A stretch of DNA of 8,713 bases. It comes from Chloroflexota bacterium (GTDB taxonomy: Bacteria > Chloroflexota > Anaerolineae > Fen-1058). The stretch covers positions 1 through 8,713 of the forward strand of contig JACRBO010000600.1 of assembly GCA_016219235.1 (NCBI GenBank). Direction: 5' to 3'. Shown here piece after piece: positions 1 to 5,777 of this stretch. Every line of letters begins with the position of its first letter. The stretch's first letter is position 1. Under the pieces are notes generated by a model. That model had not been told where the DNA came from and did no database searches. It saw only the letters and a program-made list of their open reading frames with translations. The position numbers and the translations under genes are program-made.

Positions 1-564
1 GCCCCACTGCGTGGCGCAGTGCGGGTCGGATTGATCGATCTTCAGGCCGAGCATCGCCACGCGTTCAGCCTGACCGGCTCGCTGTGCTACGAGACTGAAT
101 ACGGCTTGCCGCACGAATTTCGGCAAAGCCAGGAAATGGCCGATATTGCCGGCTTCTATCGGGCGTTCGGGTTCGACATCGGCGGCGCGATCCGTGAACG
201 GCCCGATCATCTCTCGGCCGAACTCGAATTCATGCACACCCTTACATTGAAGGAAGCGCTGTCGCAGGAGTCCGACCAGGCTGACCACCGCGAGATTTGC
301 ATCGACGCCGAACGCAAATTTTTGCGCGATCATCTGGCGCGCTGGATCGGCTGGTTCAAGCAGCGCCTGGATCAGGCGGAAGTCGACGGCCCCTATGCCG
401 CGCTGGCGAGCCTCACGATGTTGTTTGTCGATAGCGAAGCGGCGCGGCTGGGCGCACAACCAGAGCCGGCGCGCGTGCCTGAATTGAAGCCCACGCCGTT
501 CAATCCCGATTTCTCGTGCGGGGATTGCGTCGCTAATGAACTGGCAAAGGAGCATGGTCTATGA
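1..564 (+). CDS. TorD/NarJ-like molybdoenzyme chaperone, 5' end cut by window edge
   Basis: Cytoplasmic all-helical chaperone of the TorD/DmsD/NarJ superfamily, which binds the catalytic subunit of a DMSO-reductase-type enzyme and holds it until the molybdenum cofactor is inserted. The frame is open to base 1; a GTG at 19 is only an internal codon of what should be a longer protein (187 residues are visible). Family hallmarks seen are the stretch QEMADIAGFYRAFGF (bases about 133-177) and the ERPDHLSAELEFM block (about 196-234), the PDHL-type signature, then KEA and a long amphipathic helical half. An unusual C-terminal Cys-Gly-Asp-Cys pair lies at about 517-528. The gene ends in an ATGA overlap with the heme subunit, so the two are translationally coupled. 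The family call is firm; the enzyme served is inferred from the next gene (DdhD/SerD/ClrD-like role). The N-terminal helices lie outside the window. Confidence 0.88.
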   Translation, partial: APLRGAVRVGLIDLQAEHRHAFSLTGSLCYETEYGLPHEFRQSQEMADIAGFYRAFGFDIGGAIRERPDHLSAELEFMHTLTLKEALSQESDQADHREICIDAERKFLRDHLARWIGWFKQRLDQAEVDGPYAALASLTMLFVDSEAARLGAQPEPARVPELKPTPFNPDFSCGDCVANELAKEHGL

Positions 565-1583
565 TCACTCGTTCGCGCTTAACGCTCGCCGGTTTGATCG
601 TCATCGCGATCGCGCTGACGTTCTTCAAGATTCCGCTGGCCAGTTCACAAAGTTTGACGCTGCTGGCCGTGCACGTCGACGGCGACCTGCCGCTCGCCGA
701 TCCCGATTCGGTGCTGTGGAAAAGATCGACGGCGATTGATGTGCCGCTCAGCGCACAGACGATTTCCCTGCCGCGCCTGAACAACACCAATGTCAAGGCC
801 ATCACCGCCCGCGCCCTGCGCAATGAGCAACAGGTGGCGATCCTGGTGGAATGGGCCGATGCCACCGAGAACGCCTCGACGGTGCGCGTGCAGGATTTTC
901 GTGATGCGGTGGCCGTGCAATTTCCGCTGGTCGAGGGCGAGCCGTTCATCTGCATGGGCCAGGCCGATGGCAACGTCAACGTCTGGCACTGGAAGGCCGA
1001 CTGGCAGGCCGACATCATCGCCCGGCAGGATATGGAAACAACGTATCCCAATATGAACGTCGATCAATATCCGTTTGCGAAAACGGCTTACCCCGCCCCC
1101 GCCGATTATGCCGATCCCAATTACGTCCCGGCCCTGGCAGCGGGCAATTCTTTCGCGGCGGTGCACACCTCGCCGGTTGAAAATCTTATCGCGGGCGGTT
1201 TCGGTTCGTTGACCACCCTGCCCTCAGACGATCAACCCGTGCAGGGTCACGGCGCGTATGCGGATGGCAAATGGCGCGTGATCTTCAGCCGCGATCTGAC
1301 AGCACTTAGTTCCGACGATGTAAAGTTTGAAGCCGGCAAGATTTATCCCATGGCGATTGCCGCGTGGGATGGTGCGAACAATGAACGCAACGGGCAGAAG
1401 TCCGTGTCGGCGTGGATCGCGCTGAGTGTGAGCCGCACGCCAACTGTGAAGCCAGAAGCCGTCGTGCCTTCGGCGCCGCCGATCGATCTGGGCCTGCTGT
1501 CGATCCTGCTGTTGTCGATCGTGGGCATCATCACGGCGATCGGCGTCTCGATCGGTTGGCGTGTCGAGCAGAAACGGTGGTAA
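561..1583 (+). CDS. Heme-b gamma subunit of a type II DMSO reductase family enzyme (EbdC/DdhC/SerC-like)
   Basis: Ethylbenzene-dehydrogenase-type heme-binding protein (340 aa), the electron-transfer subunit that takes or gives electrons at the iron-sulfur beta subunit. The start ATG sits in an ATGA overlap with the chaperone stop and has AAAGGAG at 546-552, 8 bases upstream. Residues 8-29 form a signal peptide or N-terminal anchor. The family core is visible: DAVAVQFP (115-122), the PFICMGQ motif with Met132, VWHWKADWQ (141-149), GKWRVIFSR (236-244) and AAWDGANNERNGQKS (267-281). In EbdC the heme b is held by a Met and a Lys; Met132 and Lys237 are my candidates by position and were not aligned. 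A hydrophobic helix at about 309-332 ends in a basic tail, so this copy appears membrane-tethered facing outward, whereas DdhC/SerC/EbdC are described as soluble. The physiological substrate cannot be told from this subunit; selenate, chlorate, nitrate/nitrite, DMS or hydrocarbon enzymes all use such a subunit. Confidence 0.85.
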   Translation: MITRSRLTLAGLIVIAIALTFFKIPLASSQSLTLLAVHVDGDLPLADPDSVLWKRSTAIDVPLSAQTISLPRLNNTNVKAITARALRNEQQVAILVEWADATENASTVRVQDFRDAVAVQFPLVEGEPFICMGQADGNVNVWHWKADWQADIIARQDMETTYPNMNVDQYPFAKTAYPAPADYADPNYVPALAAGNSFAAVHTSPVENLIAGGFGSLTTLPSDDQPVQGHGAYADGKWRVIFSRDLTALSSDDVKFEAGKIYPMAIAAWDGANNERNGQKSVSAWIALSVSRTPTVKPEAVVPSAPPIDLGLLSILLLSIVGIITAIGVSIGWRVEQKRW

Positions 1584-1594
1584 CACTTTGAACG

Positions 1595-1710
1595 GTCATT
1601 GCGAGCCGCACTGTGGCGAAGCAATCTCTTTGCCTGCGGATTGCTTCGTCGCATCCTTCGACTGCGTGGCGAACAGAGGCCACTCCGCTCAGGATGCTCC
1701 TCGCAATGAC
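1595..1710 (+). repeat. Palindromic dispersed repeat, CATTGCGAG type, with two internal hairpins
   Basis: An 11-base perfect inverted repeat, GTCATTGCGAG (1595-1605) and CTCGCAATGAC (1700-1710), bounds the element. Inside are two nested hairpins: CGAAGCAATC (1617-1626) with GATTGCTTCG (1639-1648), and GCATCCT (1651-1657) with AGGATGC (1691-1697), the latter enclosing GTGGC (1666-1670) with GCCAC (1679-1683). The whole can fold as a three-way cruciform. Sequences of this style, with GAAGCAATC cores and outer GTCATTGCGAG arms, are recurrent intergenic repeats in several bacterial phyla, as I recall; copy number in this genome cannot be seen from one window. It separates the heme-subunit gene (stop at 1583) from the membrane-protein gene. 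On the - strand it reads equally as the repeat, so orientation is arbitrary. Confidence 0.8.
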
Positions 1711-1714
1711 GAGG
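1711..1714 (+). promoter_or_regulatory. Ribosome binding site GAGG abutting the repeat; decides the start at 1724
   Basis: GAGG begins at the base after the right arm of the palindromic repeat and lies 9 bases before ATG 1724. Upstream in-frame ATG or GTG codons (1613, 1694, 1706) all lie inside the repeat and lack a comparable site, so 1724 is preferred. If the repeat folds in the mRNA, its outer stem ends directly against this site. Confidence 0.55.
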
Positions 1715-1723
1715 ATTGACCTT

Positions 1724-2662
1724 ATGACTCGCTTGCCACTCTTCTTCCGCTGGCTCAGTGTCGCCGCATTAGTCGATTGGCTGATCGGGCGCACGTTCAC
1801 GCGCTCAGCGATGTTCATGCCGAAGTCGCCGCTCATGATCGCGGTCTATCAGGCCCTGGGGTCGATCGGGCAGGTGGCGCTAACCCTGACGAGTTTGCTC
1901 GCCATCATCGCCGTGATCTGGATCGCGTGGCGCGAACGACGACATGGCCTCTGGCCGCTGCTGTTGATCGCGCGCGTGATGCTCAGTCTGGGGTTGATGT
2001 TCGTTGCAGCGACCGGCTGGCTGCGCGTGATCGATCACGCGTTGTCGTTGATCATCGTCAGCGCGCTGCTGGCGCAGAATTGGCGTAGCGTGGCGGCACG
2101 GAGCCACAAGTTTGCATGGTCGCTGCCGGCGTTGGCGCTGTTCTGCGGCGTGCTGTATCAACTATTGCCCGCGCTGGCTGAGGCCCTGAATTTATCTGCG
2201 ACACCGGCCTGGGCCAATGTGATCTTCAATCTGGGTGAGCTGCTGATCGTGTTGAGTCCGATCGGGTTGGCGTGGATCGATCGGGCGCACTTCAACCGGA
2301 AAATCTATCTTGTGGCGCTCAGCCCCGCGCTGCTCTTCACGCTCGCCCACTTTGCCAATCCAGCCATGACGGGCATCATCGCCATCTGGTCGATTGGCCT
2401 GACGTTGTACCTGCCGTGGCCGCTGTATGCGATCAGCCTGTGGCTGTTTGGCGCGGTAGTGATCGGATCGATCAGGCATCCGACACCGATCGGGTGGGCG
2501 CTGCTCCTGTGGGCGGCGAGTGGCTATACACCGCAGCTCAGCACGCACCTGTTTGTAGGTCTGATCGCGGTGTGGCTAATGCGGCCCACACATTCCGCCG
2601 CTGAGACTCAGCCGGTGGTACTCAGTCGGCAAATTACACCACAGGTCGCGCCCGCAGTGTAG
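1724..2662 (+). CDS. Polytopic membrane protein of unknown function
   Basis: I do not recognise this 312-aa protein. Its chain has about nine or ten hydrophobic helices (approximate residues 8-22, 40-68, 77-97, 104-119, 132-150, 164-184, 194-210, 216-231, 233-250, 256-286) with short loops and a polar, Pro/Gln-rich C-terminal tail of about 25 residues. There are only a few membrane or near-membrane histidines (around His105, His209 and His275) and no obvious paired-His cytochrome b pattern, CxxCH or Walker motif. It follows the heme-subunit gene by 140 bases, a gap filled by the palindromic repeat, and could be read through from that operon. A role as membrane partner or quinone-side anchor of the molybdoenzyme is possible but only suggested by position. 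An N-terminal extension to 1613 would be translated repeat sequence and is rejected. Confidence 0.7.
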   Translation: MTRLPLFFRWLSVAALVDWLIGRTFTRSAMFMPKSPLMIAVYQALGSIGQVALTLTSLLAIIAVIWIAWRERRHGLWPLLLIARVMLSLGLMFVAATGWLRVIDHALSLIIVSALLAQNWRSVAARSHKFAWSLPALALFCGVLYQLLPALAEALNLSATPAWANVIFNLGELLIVLSPIGLAWIDRAHFNRKIYLVALSPALLFTLAHFANPAMTGIIAIWSIGLTLYLPWPLYAISLWLFGAVVIGSIRHPTPIGWALLLWAASGYTPQLSTHLFVGLIAVWLMRPTHSAAETQPVVLSRQITPQVAPAV

Positions 2663-2694
2663 CTGACTTTAGAGGCTATGCGAAACTGGTTCCT

Positions 2695-2920
2695 GGAGAC
2701 AGAGGCAGGTGGCCTTGAGTGCGCCCGATCACAGCACGTTGTCGCGCCGGAGACAGGCGGTCCACATTCGCCTGCCGAAACGCGCGGACGGGCTGACTAA
2801 GGCCGCTTTAATGGGCAAACTCCGGCTGGATCAATTCACGCCTTACCAGTTTGCCTTTCCGTGGTCTGCCGGGGTCTGTCGGCTCAACCCGATCCATGCC
2901 GAGGCGACCGGTACGATTTT
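2695..2920 (+). ncRNA. Candidate structured RNA of the HEARO / IscB omega-RNA class, without a nuclease gene
   Basis: Seen: several long complementarities in a non-coding stretch. GCCGGAG (2746-2752) matches CTCCGGC (2820-2826); CAGGCG (2754-2759) matches CGCCTG (2769-2774); GTCC (2759-2762) matches GGAC (2786-2789) as a possible pseudoknot; GGC (2791-2793) pairs with GCC (2802-2804) around TGACTAAG; TGGATC (2827-2832) matches GATCCA (2891-2896). GGCAGGTG (2704-2711) also matches CGCCTGCC (2769-2776) with one G-U pair, competing with the second stem. Known: HEARO RNAs are guide RNAs of IscB/IsrB nucleases, often found as ORF-less copies whose 3' edge is followed by ATGA or GTGA; this stretch ends at ATGA (2921). 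As I recall it, the OgeuIscB omega-RNA has a similar GGCUGA...UAAGGCCG hairpin, matching 2791-2805 here. Left boundary and guide segment are uncertain. An unrelated structured RNA is the alternative. Confidence 0.5.
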
Positions 2921-2924
2921 ATGA
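2921..2924 (+). other. ATGA tetranucleotide at the 3' edge of the candidate HEARO element
   Basis: ATGA directly follows a TTTT run that closes the candidate RNA. In the HEARO/IscB family the insertion point lies on the 5' side of ATGA or GTGA, which would also act as the target-adjacent motif after excision. One tetranucleotide is weak evidence alone; its value depends on the RNA call. Confidence 0.4.
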
Positions 2925-2970
2925 GACTTGTAAAGTTACGAAATTACGAGACGCAGCATGAGATGATTGA

Positions 2971-3003
2971 CCCTCGCCCGAAATCGGACGAGGGTTTTCT
3001 TTT
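2971..3003 (+). terminator. Intrinsic terminator after the candidate RNA
   Basis: CCCTCGCCCG (2971-2980), loop AAAT, and CGGACGAGGG (2985-2994) form a 10-position stem with a single C-A mismatch, followed by TTTTCTTTT (2995-3003). It would end transcription coming from the membrane-protein gene and/or the candidate RNA, and isolates the SRPBCC gene that follows. The opposite strand lacks a matching U tract, so it works on + only. Confidence 0.85.
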
Positions 3004-3117
3004 GGCCGGTCAAAATCCAACTTTGGAATGAGGACAGTCAAATGCTTTGTCGGTAAACTAAACGCTGTCGATTGTGTTGAAAATGACGACGATTGCAAAC
3101 GACCGAGGCGGTTTCAT

Positions 3118-3837
3118 ATGGCAAAACAGACTTCGACTTTCAAGCGTGTGTGGCAACTGGTCAACCTTGTCGGCGGGTTTACGTCCTTGTATCTCATGGT
3201 CATTCGCCCGTGGTATCTGAAGTGGGGGGCGACCCGCGCAGAAGTGGATCGCTTATTGCCCGGCGACGATCTGATCCCGAGCGCGAAGCTCAACGCCACC
3301 CACGCGATCACGATCGACGCCGCGCTCGATCGGGTGTGGCCGTGGATCGCGCAGATTGGTCAGGGACGCGGCGGCTTCTACAGCTATGAAGCCATCGAGA
3401 ATGCGATAGGGCTGGACATCCACAACGCCGATCGGATACTGCCCGAATTTCAAAATCCGCAGATGGGCGAGTCCATGCCGTTCGCCGAAGGCTTCAGCGT
3501 GCCGTATGCCATCGTCGATGCGCCGCGCACGCTGGTCGTTCACGGCGACACGCGCATCGGGACCGTGGCAATGCCCGGCTTGCGCCCCGGCGATTACACC
3601 GCCATGCTCTGGGGCTGGCATCTGGCCGCGATTGACGATCACACGACGCGCCTGGTCGAACGGTGGCTGGCCGACTACGGGCCGGGCCTGATGAACACGC
3701 TGATCTATCGGCTGTTCATGGAACCGGGCGCGTTTATCATGCAGCGCAAGATGCTGCTGGGCATCAAACATCGCGCCGAAAAATCTGTCGCTACAGGCGA
3801 AACGCATGCTACCCCAAATTCTGTCACAACTGATTGA
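3118..3837 (+). CDS. SRPBCC-fold (START/Bet v1-like) protein with N-terminal membrane helix
   Basis: This 239-aa protein belongs to the SRPBCC (polyketide cyclase/dehydrase-like) ligand-binding superfamily. The fold is suggested by the ITIDAALDRVWPWIAQIG segment (residues 65-81), typical of the first strand-helix of the family, followed by GRGGFYSYEAIENAIGLDIHNADRI (83-107), and by TRLVERW (177-183) in the late strands. Residues about 13-31 are hydrophobic and likely form a membrane helix or uncleaved anchor ahead of the domain. ATG 3118 is chosen because GAGG (3105-3108) lies 9 bases upstream; an in-frame ATG at 3028 has no ribosome site and adds a Cys/Asp-rich tail unlike the family. The ligand is unknown; such proteins in actinobacteria and Chloroflexota are mostly uncharacterised. 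Its last 32 bases overlap the methyltransferase, implying coupled expression. Confidence 0.8.
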   Translation: MAKQTSTFKRVWQLVNLVGGFTSLYLMVIRPWYLKWGATRAEVDRLLPGDDLIPSAKLNATHAITIDAALDRVWPWIAQIGQGRGGFYSYEAIENAIGLDIHNADRILPEFQNPQMGESMPFAEGFSVPYAIVDAPRTLVVHGDTRIGTVAMPGLRPGDYTAMLWGWHLAAIDDHTTRLVERWLADYGPGLMNTLIYRLFMEPGAFIMQRKMLLGIKHRAEKSVATGETHATPNSVTTD

Positions 3838-4654
3838 GCTGCAGCAGCCACCAACGCCCTTCACGCCCGGTGAGAGTGCGTTCTGGGATGATCCACACAT
3901 CTCAGCGCAGTTGCTCAAAGTCCATCTCGATCCAGCCGTGGAGGCGGCCAGCCGCGGGCCGGAAACGATCGAGCGATCGGTTCAATGGCTCATCGACACG
4001 CTGGCGCTGCAACCCGGCGATGCCGTGCTGGACCTCGGGTGCGGACCGGGTCTGTATGCCGGCCGTTTTGCACAGGCGGGTCTGCGAGTCACCGGCGTTG
4101 ATTACTCGCGGCGTTCGATCGAGTATGCGCGTGAATCGGCGCGGGCCAACCACTTGCCCATCGAGTATCGCTTCGAAAACTATCTGGATTTGGCGGACGA
4201 GCAGCGATACGATGCAGCCTTCTTGATCTACGGCGACTACTGTCCGCTTGCGCCACAACAGCGGGCGCGTTTGCTGCAGAATATCCACCGCGCGCTCAAA
4301 CCGCACGGTAAGTTTGTGTTGGATGTATCGACGCGCGAACACCGCAAACGGCACGGCAACCAAAATCGCTGGTACGCGGCAGACAGCGGCTTCTGGAAGC
4401 CCGGCCCGCAGCTGGTCCTGGAAGAAGGTTTCGATTACCCGCAGTCTTCGATCTGGCTTGATCAATATACCCTCGTCGAAGCGGACGGGCGAATCTCAGT
4501 CTATCGCAACTGGTTTCAAGACTATACGCCCGATACGATCACCACGGAGTTGTCGCAGGGCGGCTTCCACGTCGATAGTCTGTGGGGCGATCTGACCGGC
4601 CAGCCTTATACAGCAGACAGCGAATGGATTGGACTCATTGCCAGCCAGCGGTGA
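3806..4654 (+). CDS. Class I SAM-dependent methyltransferase
   Basis: A 282-aa Rossmann-fold methyltransferase, predicted to move a methyl group from S-adenosylmethionine to an unknown acceptor. Motif I, VLDLGCGPG (residues 74-82), is the glycine-rich SAM loop; the acidic residue at the end of strand 2 is Asp99 in VTGVDYS (95-101); YDAAFLIYGDY (135-145) is the motif IV region; and LKPHGKFVLDV is the post-motif. An N-terminal helical segment (1-70, with FWDDPHIS at 26-33) and a C-terminal extension rich in aromatic residues probably form the substrate cap. The gene starts 32 bases inside the SRPBCC gene in another frame, with only a weak ribosome site (AGGCGAA at 3796-3802), so translation is probably coupled. 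Pairing with an SRPBCC protein hints at a small-molecule substrate, but nothing identifies it. Confidence 0.9.
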   Translation: MLPQILSQLIELQQPPTPFTPGESAFWDDPHISAQLLKVHLDPAVEAASRGPETIERSVQWLIDTLALQPGDAVLDLGCGPGLYAGRFAQAGLRVTGVDYSRRSIEYARESARANHLPIEYRFENYLDLADEQRYDAAFLIYGDYCPLAPQQRARLLQNIHRALKPHGKFVLDVSTREHRKRHGNQNRWYAADSGFWKPGPQLVLEEGFDYPQSSIWLDQYTLVEADGRISVYRNWFQDYTPDTITTELSQGGFHVDSLWGDLTGQPYTADSEWIGLIASQR

Positions 4655-4743
4655 TCCCGGCGGCTCGCGCAGCCACCCGGCAGCGGCAGTCCGCCGCGAT
4701 TTGCCGTGAGGCGCATATCTTGCGAAAATCAGGAAACCCCATC

Positions 4744-5655
4744 ATGACCCTTCATCATCGACCTTATCAACGCAGCATCGATCTGCTCAGCATCGGGCAG
4801 CTCATTCGCGGGGCGTACGCCATTGCGCCCAACTGGAACACGTACAGCTTTGCCCGCTTCGACATCTGGGCGCAGCGCCGCATCAGCGATGACGTGCTGC
4901 TGAACGACAGCGCGTGGCAGGCTGATTTTCGCCTGTGGAAAACGGACACGGGCGTGCTGGCGGGCGCGGTCTTCTTTGAATCCGATCGGGATGCGGTGCT
5001 GATCGGCCACCCCGATTGGCCGGACTTGATCGAGCCGATGCTGGATTATGCCGAAGCGCGCTACCTCGAAAAGGGCAGCCCTGAGCCGCTGATGATCGAA
5101 GCGATGGAAAGCAACGTGGCCCGCTGTGATCTGATGAAGTCGCGCGGTTACGAATTGTTCCCCGGTTACTTTATTCATCGCCACAAGCCGCTCGATCCAA
5201 CAGTGATCGAGCCGGTGAACTTGCCACCCGGCTACACCATTCAGCTGTTGACGCGCGGCGCTCTGCCGCAGTATCTGCGGGCCGTGTTCGCCGTGTTTGG
5301 CCGATCGGGTACGGTGGAGTCCGAGCCGTTTCTGAATCAGGCGCCGTCGTATGTGCCCGAACTCGATCTGATGGTGATGTCCGATCAAAATGAAGTGGCC
5401 GCGTTCTGTACCGTGTGGGTTGATCCCGTCAACCACTACGCGGAGTTTGAGCCGGTAGGCACTGTGCCTGGTTTTCAGAAGCGCGGCCTGGGATTGGCGC
5501 TGCTGGCGTATGCGGCCAATCGCCTGCGGCAGATAGGCTGCCCGCTGGTCACCGTTCAGTCGTGGAATGAATCAATCGGCGCGAACAAGCTGTATCAGGC
5601 GGCGGGTTTGTTGCCGAAGGATAATCAACTCAACTGGTGCTGGCGAAAGGCTTGA
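4744..5655 (+). CDS. GNAT family N-acetyltransferase, two-domain form
   Basis: A 303-aa cytoplasmic acetyltransferase that would use acetyl-CoA. The C-terminal half (about 160-303) is a complete GNAT domain: strand 4 EFEPVGTVPGFQ (234-245) leads into the CoA pyrophosphate loop QKRGLGLAL (245-253), and VTVQSWNESIGANKLYQAAGL (269-289) is the motif B region with the Asn and Tyr often seen there. The N-terminal half (about 12-150) resembles a degenerate GNAT repeat without a clear CoA loop, as in tandem GNAT proteins. ATG 4744 is chosen because AGGA (4731-4734) lies 9 bases upstream and the chain then begins with family-like sequence; an open extension back to 4582 overlaps the methyltransferase. 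The 89-base gap to the methyltransferase holds no other feature I can see. Substrate unknown. Confidence 0.87.
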   Translation: MTLHHRPYQRSIDLLSIGQLIRGAYAIAPNWNTYSFARFDIWAQRRISDDVLLNDSAWQADFRLWKTDTGVLAGAVFFESDRDAVLIGHPDWPDLIEPMLDYAEARYLEKGSPEPLMIEAMESNVARCDLMKSRGYELFPGYFIHRHKPLDPTVIEPVNLPPGYTIQLLTRGALPQYLRAVFAVFGRSGTVESEPFLNQAPSYVPELDLMVMSDQNEVAAFCTVWVDPVNHYAEFEPVGTVPGFQKRGLGLALLAYAANRLRQIGCPLVTVQSWNESIGANKLYQAAGLLPKDNQLNWCWRKA

Positions 5656-5661
5656 ACGTAT

Positions 5662-5687
5662 GCCCCTGGAACAACCGGGGGCTTTTT
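5662..5687 (+). terminator. Intrinsic terminator after the acetyltransferase gene
   Basis: GCCCCTGG (5662-5669), loop AACAA, and CCGGGGGC (5675-5682) form an 8-bp stem with one G-U pair, followed by TTTTT (5683-5687). It lies 6 bases after the stop codon, and a new promoter starts 8 bases beyond, so the two units are cleanly separated. Confidence 0.9.
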
Positions 5688-5694
5688 GGTTAGC

Positions 5695-5723
5695 TTGACT
5701 TCGCTCTCTGTGCGAAGTATATT
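5695..5723 (+). promoter_or_regulatory. Sigma-70-type promoter for the CBS-protein / ferredoxin reductase operon
   Basis: TTGACT (5695-5700) and TATATT (5718-5723) are separated by exactly 17 bases, close to the vegetative consensus TTGACA-17-TATAAT. The position fits: immediately after a terminator and 54 bases before the next start codon. It is the only strong promoter I can point to in the window. The leader of about 45 bases is C-rich then AT-rich, without an obvious regulatory fold. Confidence 0.75.
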
Positions 5724-5777
5724 GTTACCACCTCAGGACCTTAACCCCACCCCACCTTTTTATATGGAGGCACACCG

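Larger units (their letters stand above)
2663..3117. other. Gene-free stretch of 455 bases
   Basis: No believable protein gene lies here. A 71-codon open frame at 2709-2924 runs through the candidate structured RNA, has a GTG start without a clear ribosome binding site, and looks incidental. The stretch holds, in order, the candidate HEARO-like RNA, an ATGA boundary, a short AT-richer piece with the near-repeat TTACGAAATTACGAG (2935-2949), an intrinsic terminator, and about 110 bases of leader before the SRPBCC gene in which I see no convincing promoter. Confidence 0.7.

Noticed and set aside
1613..1723. N-terminal extension of the membrane protein
   Set aside because: It lies wholly inside the palindromic repeat and has no ribosome site; ATG 1724 with GAGG is better.
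2695..2920. RNase P RNA, tmRNA, SRP RNA or a group II intron as identity of the structured stretch
   Set aside because: The conserved cores I would expect for each of these were not found.
2709..2924. A 71-codon open frame on the + strand
   Set aside because: GTG start without a ribosome site, and it runs through the complementary segments of the candidate RNA; its stop uses the ATGA boundary by chance.
3028..3117. N-terminal extension of the SRPBCC protein
   Set aside because: No ribosome site before ATG 3028, and the added residues are unlike the family; ATG 3118 has GAGG at good spacing.
3253..3918. Long - strand open frame of 221 codons
   Set aside because: It is antisense to the SRPBCC and methyltransferase genes, with composition typical of the reverse of a GC-rich gene and no recognisable family.
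4582..4743. N-terminal extension of the acetyltransferase
   Set aside because: It overlaps the methyltransferase coding sequence and is Arg/Ala-rich out-of-frame sequence; ATG 4744 has AGGA upstream.
4729..5436. Long - strand open frame of 235 codons
   Set aside because: It is antisense to the acetyltransferase gene, His/Arg-rich without a domain, and a usual shadow in GC-rich DNA.
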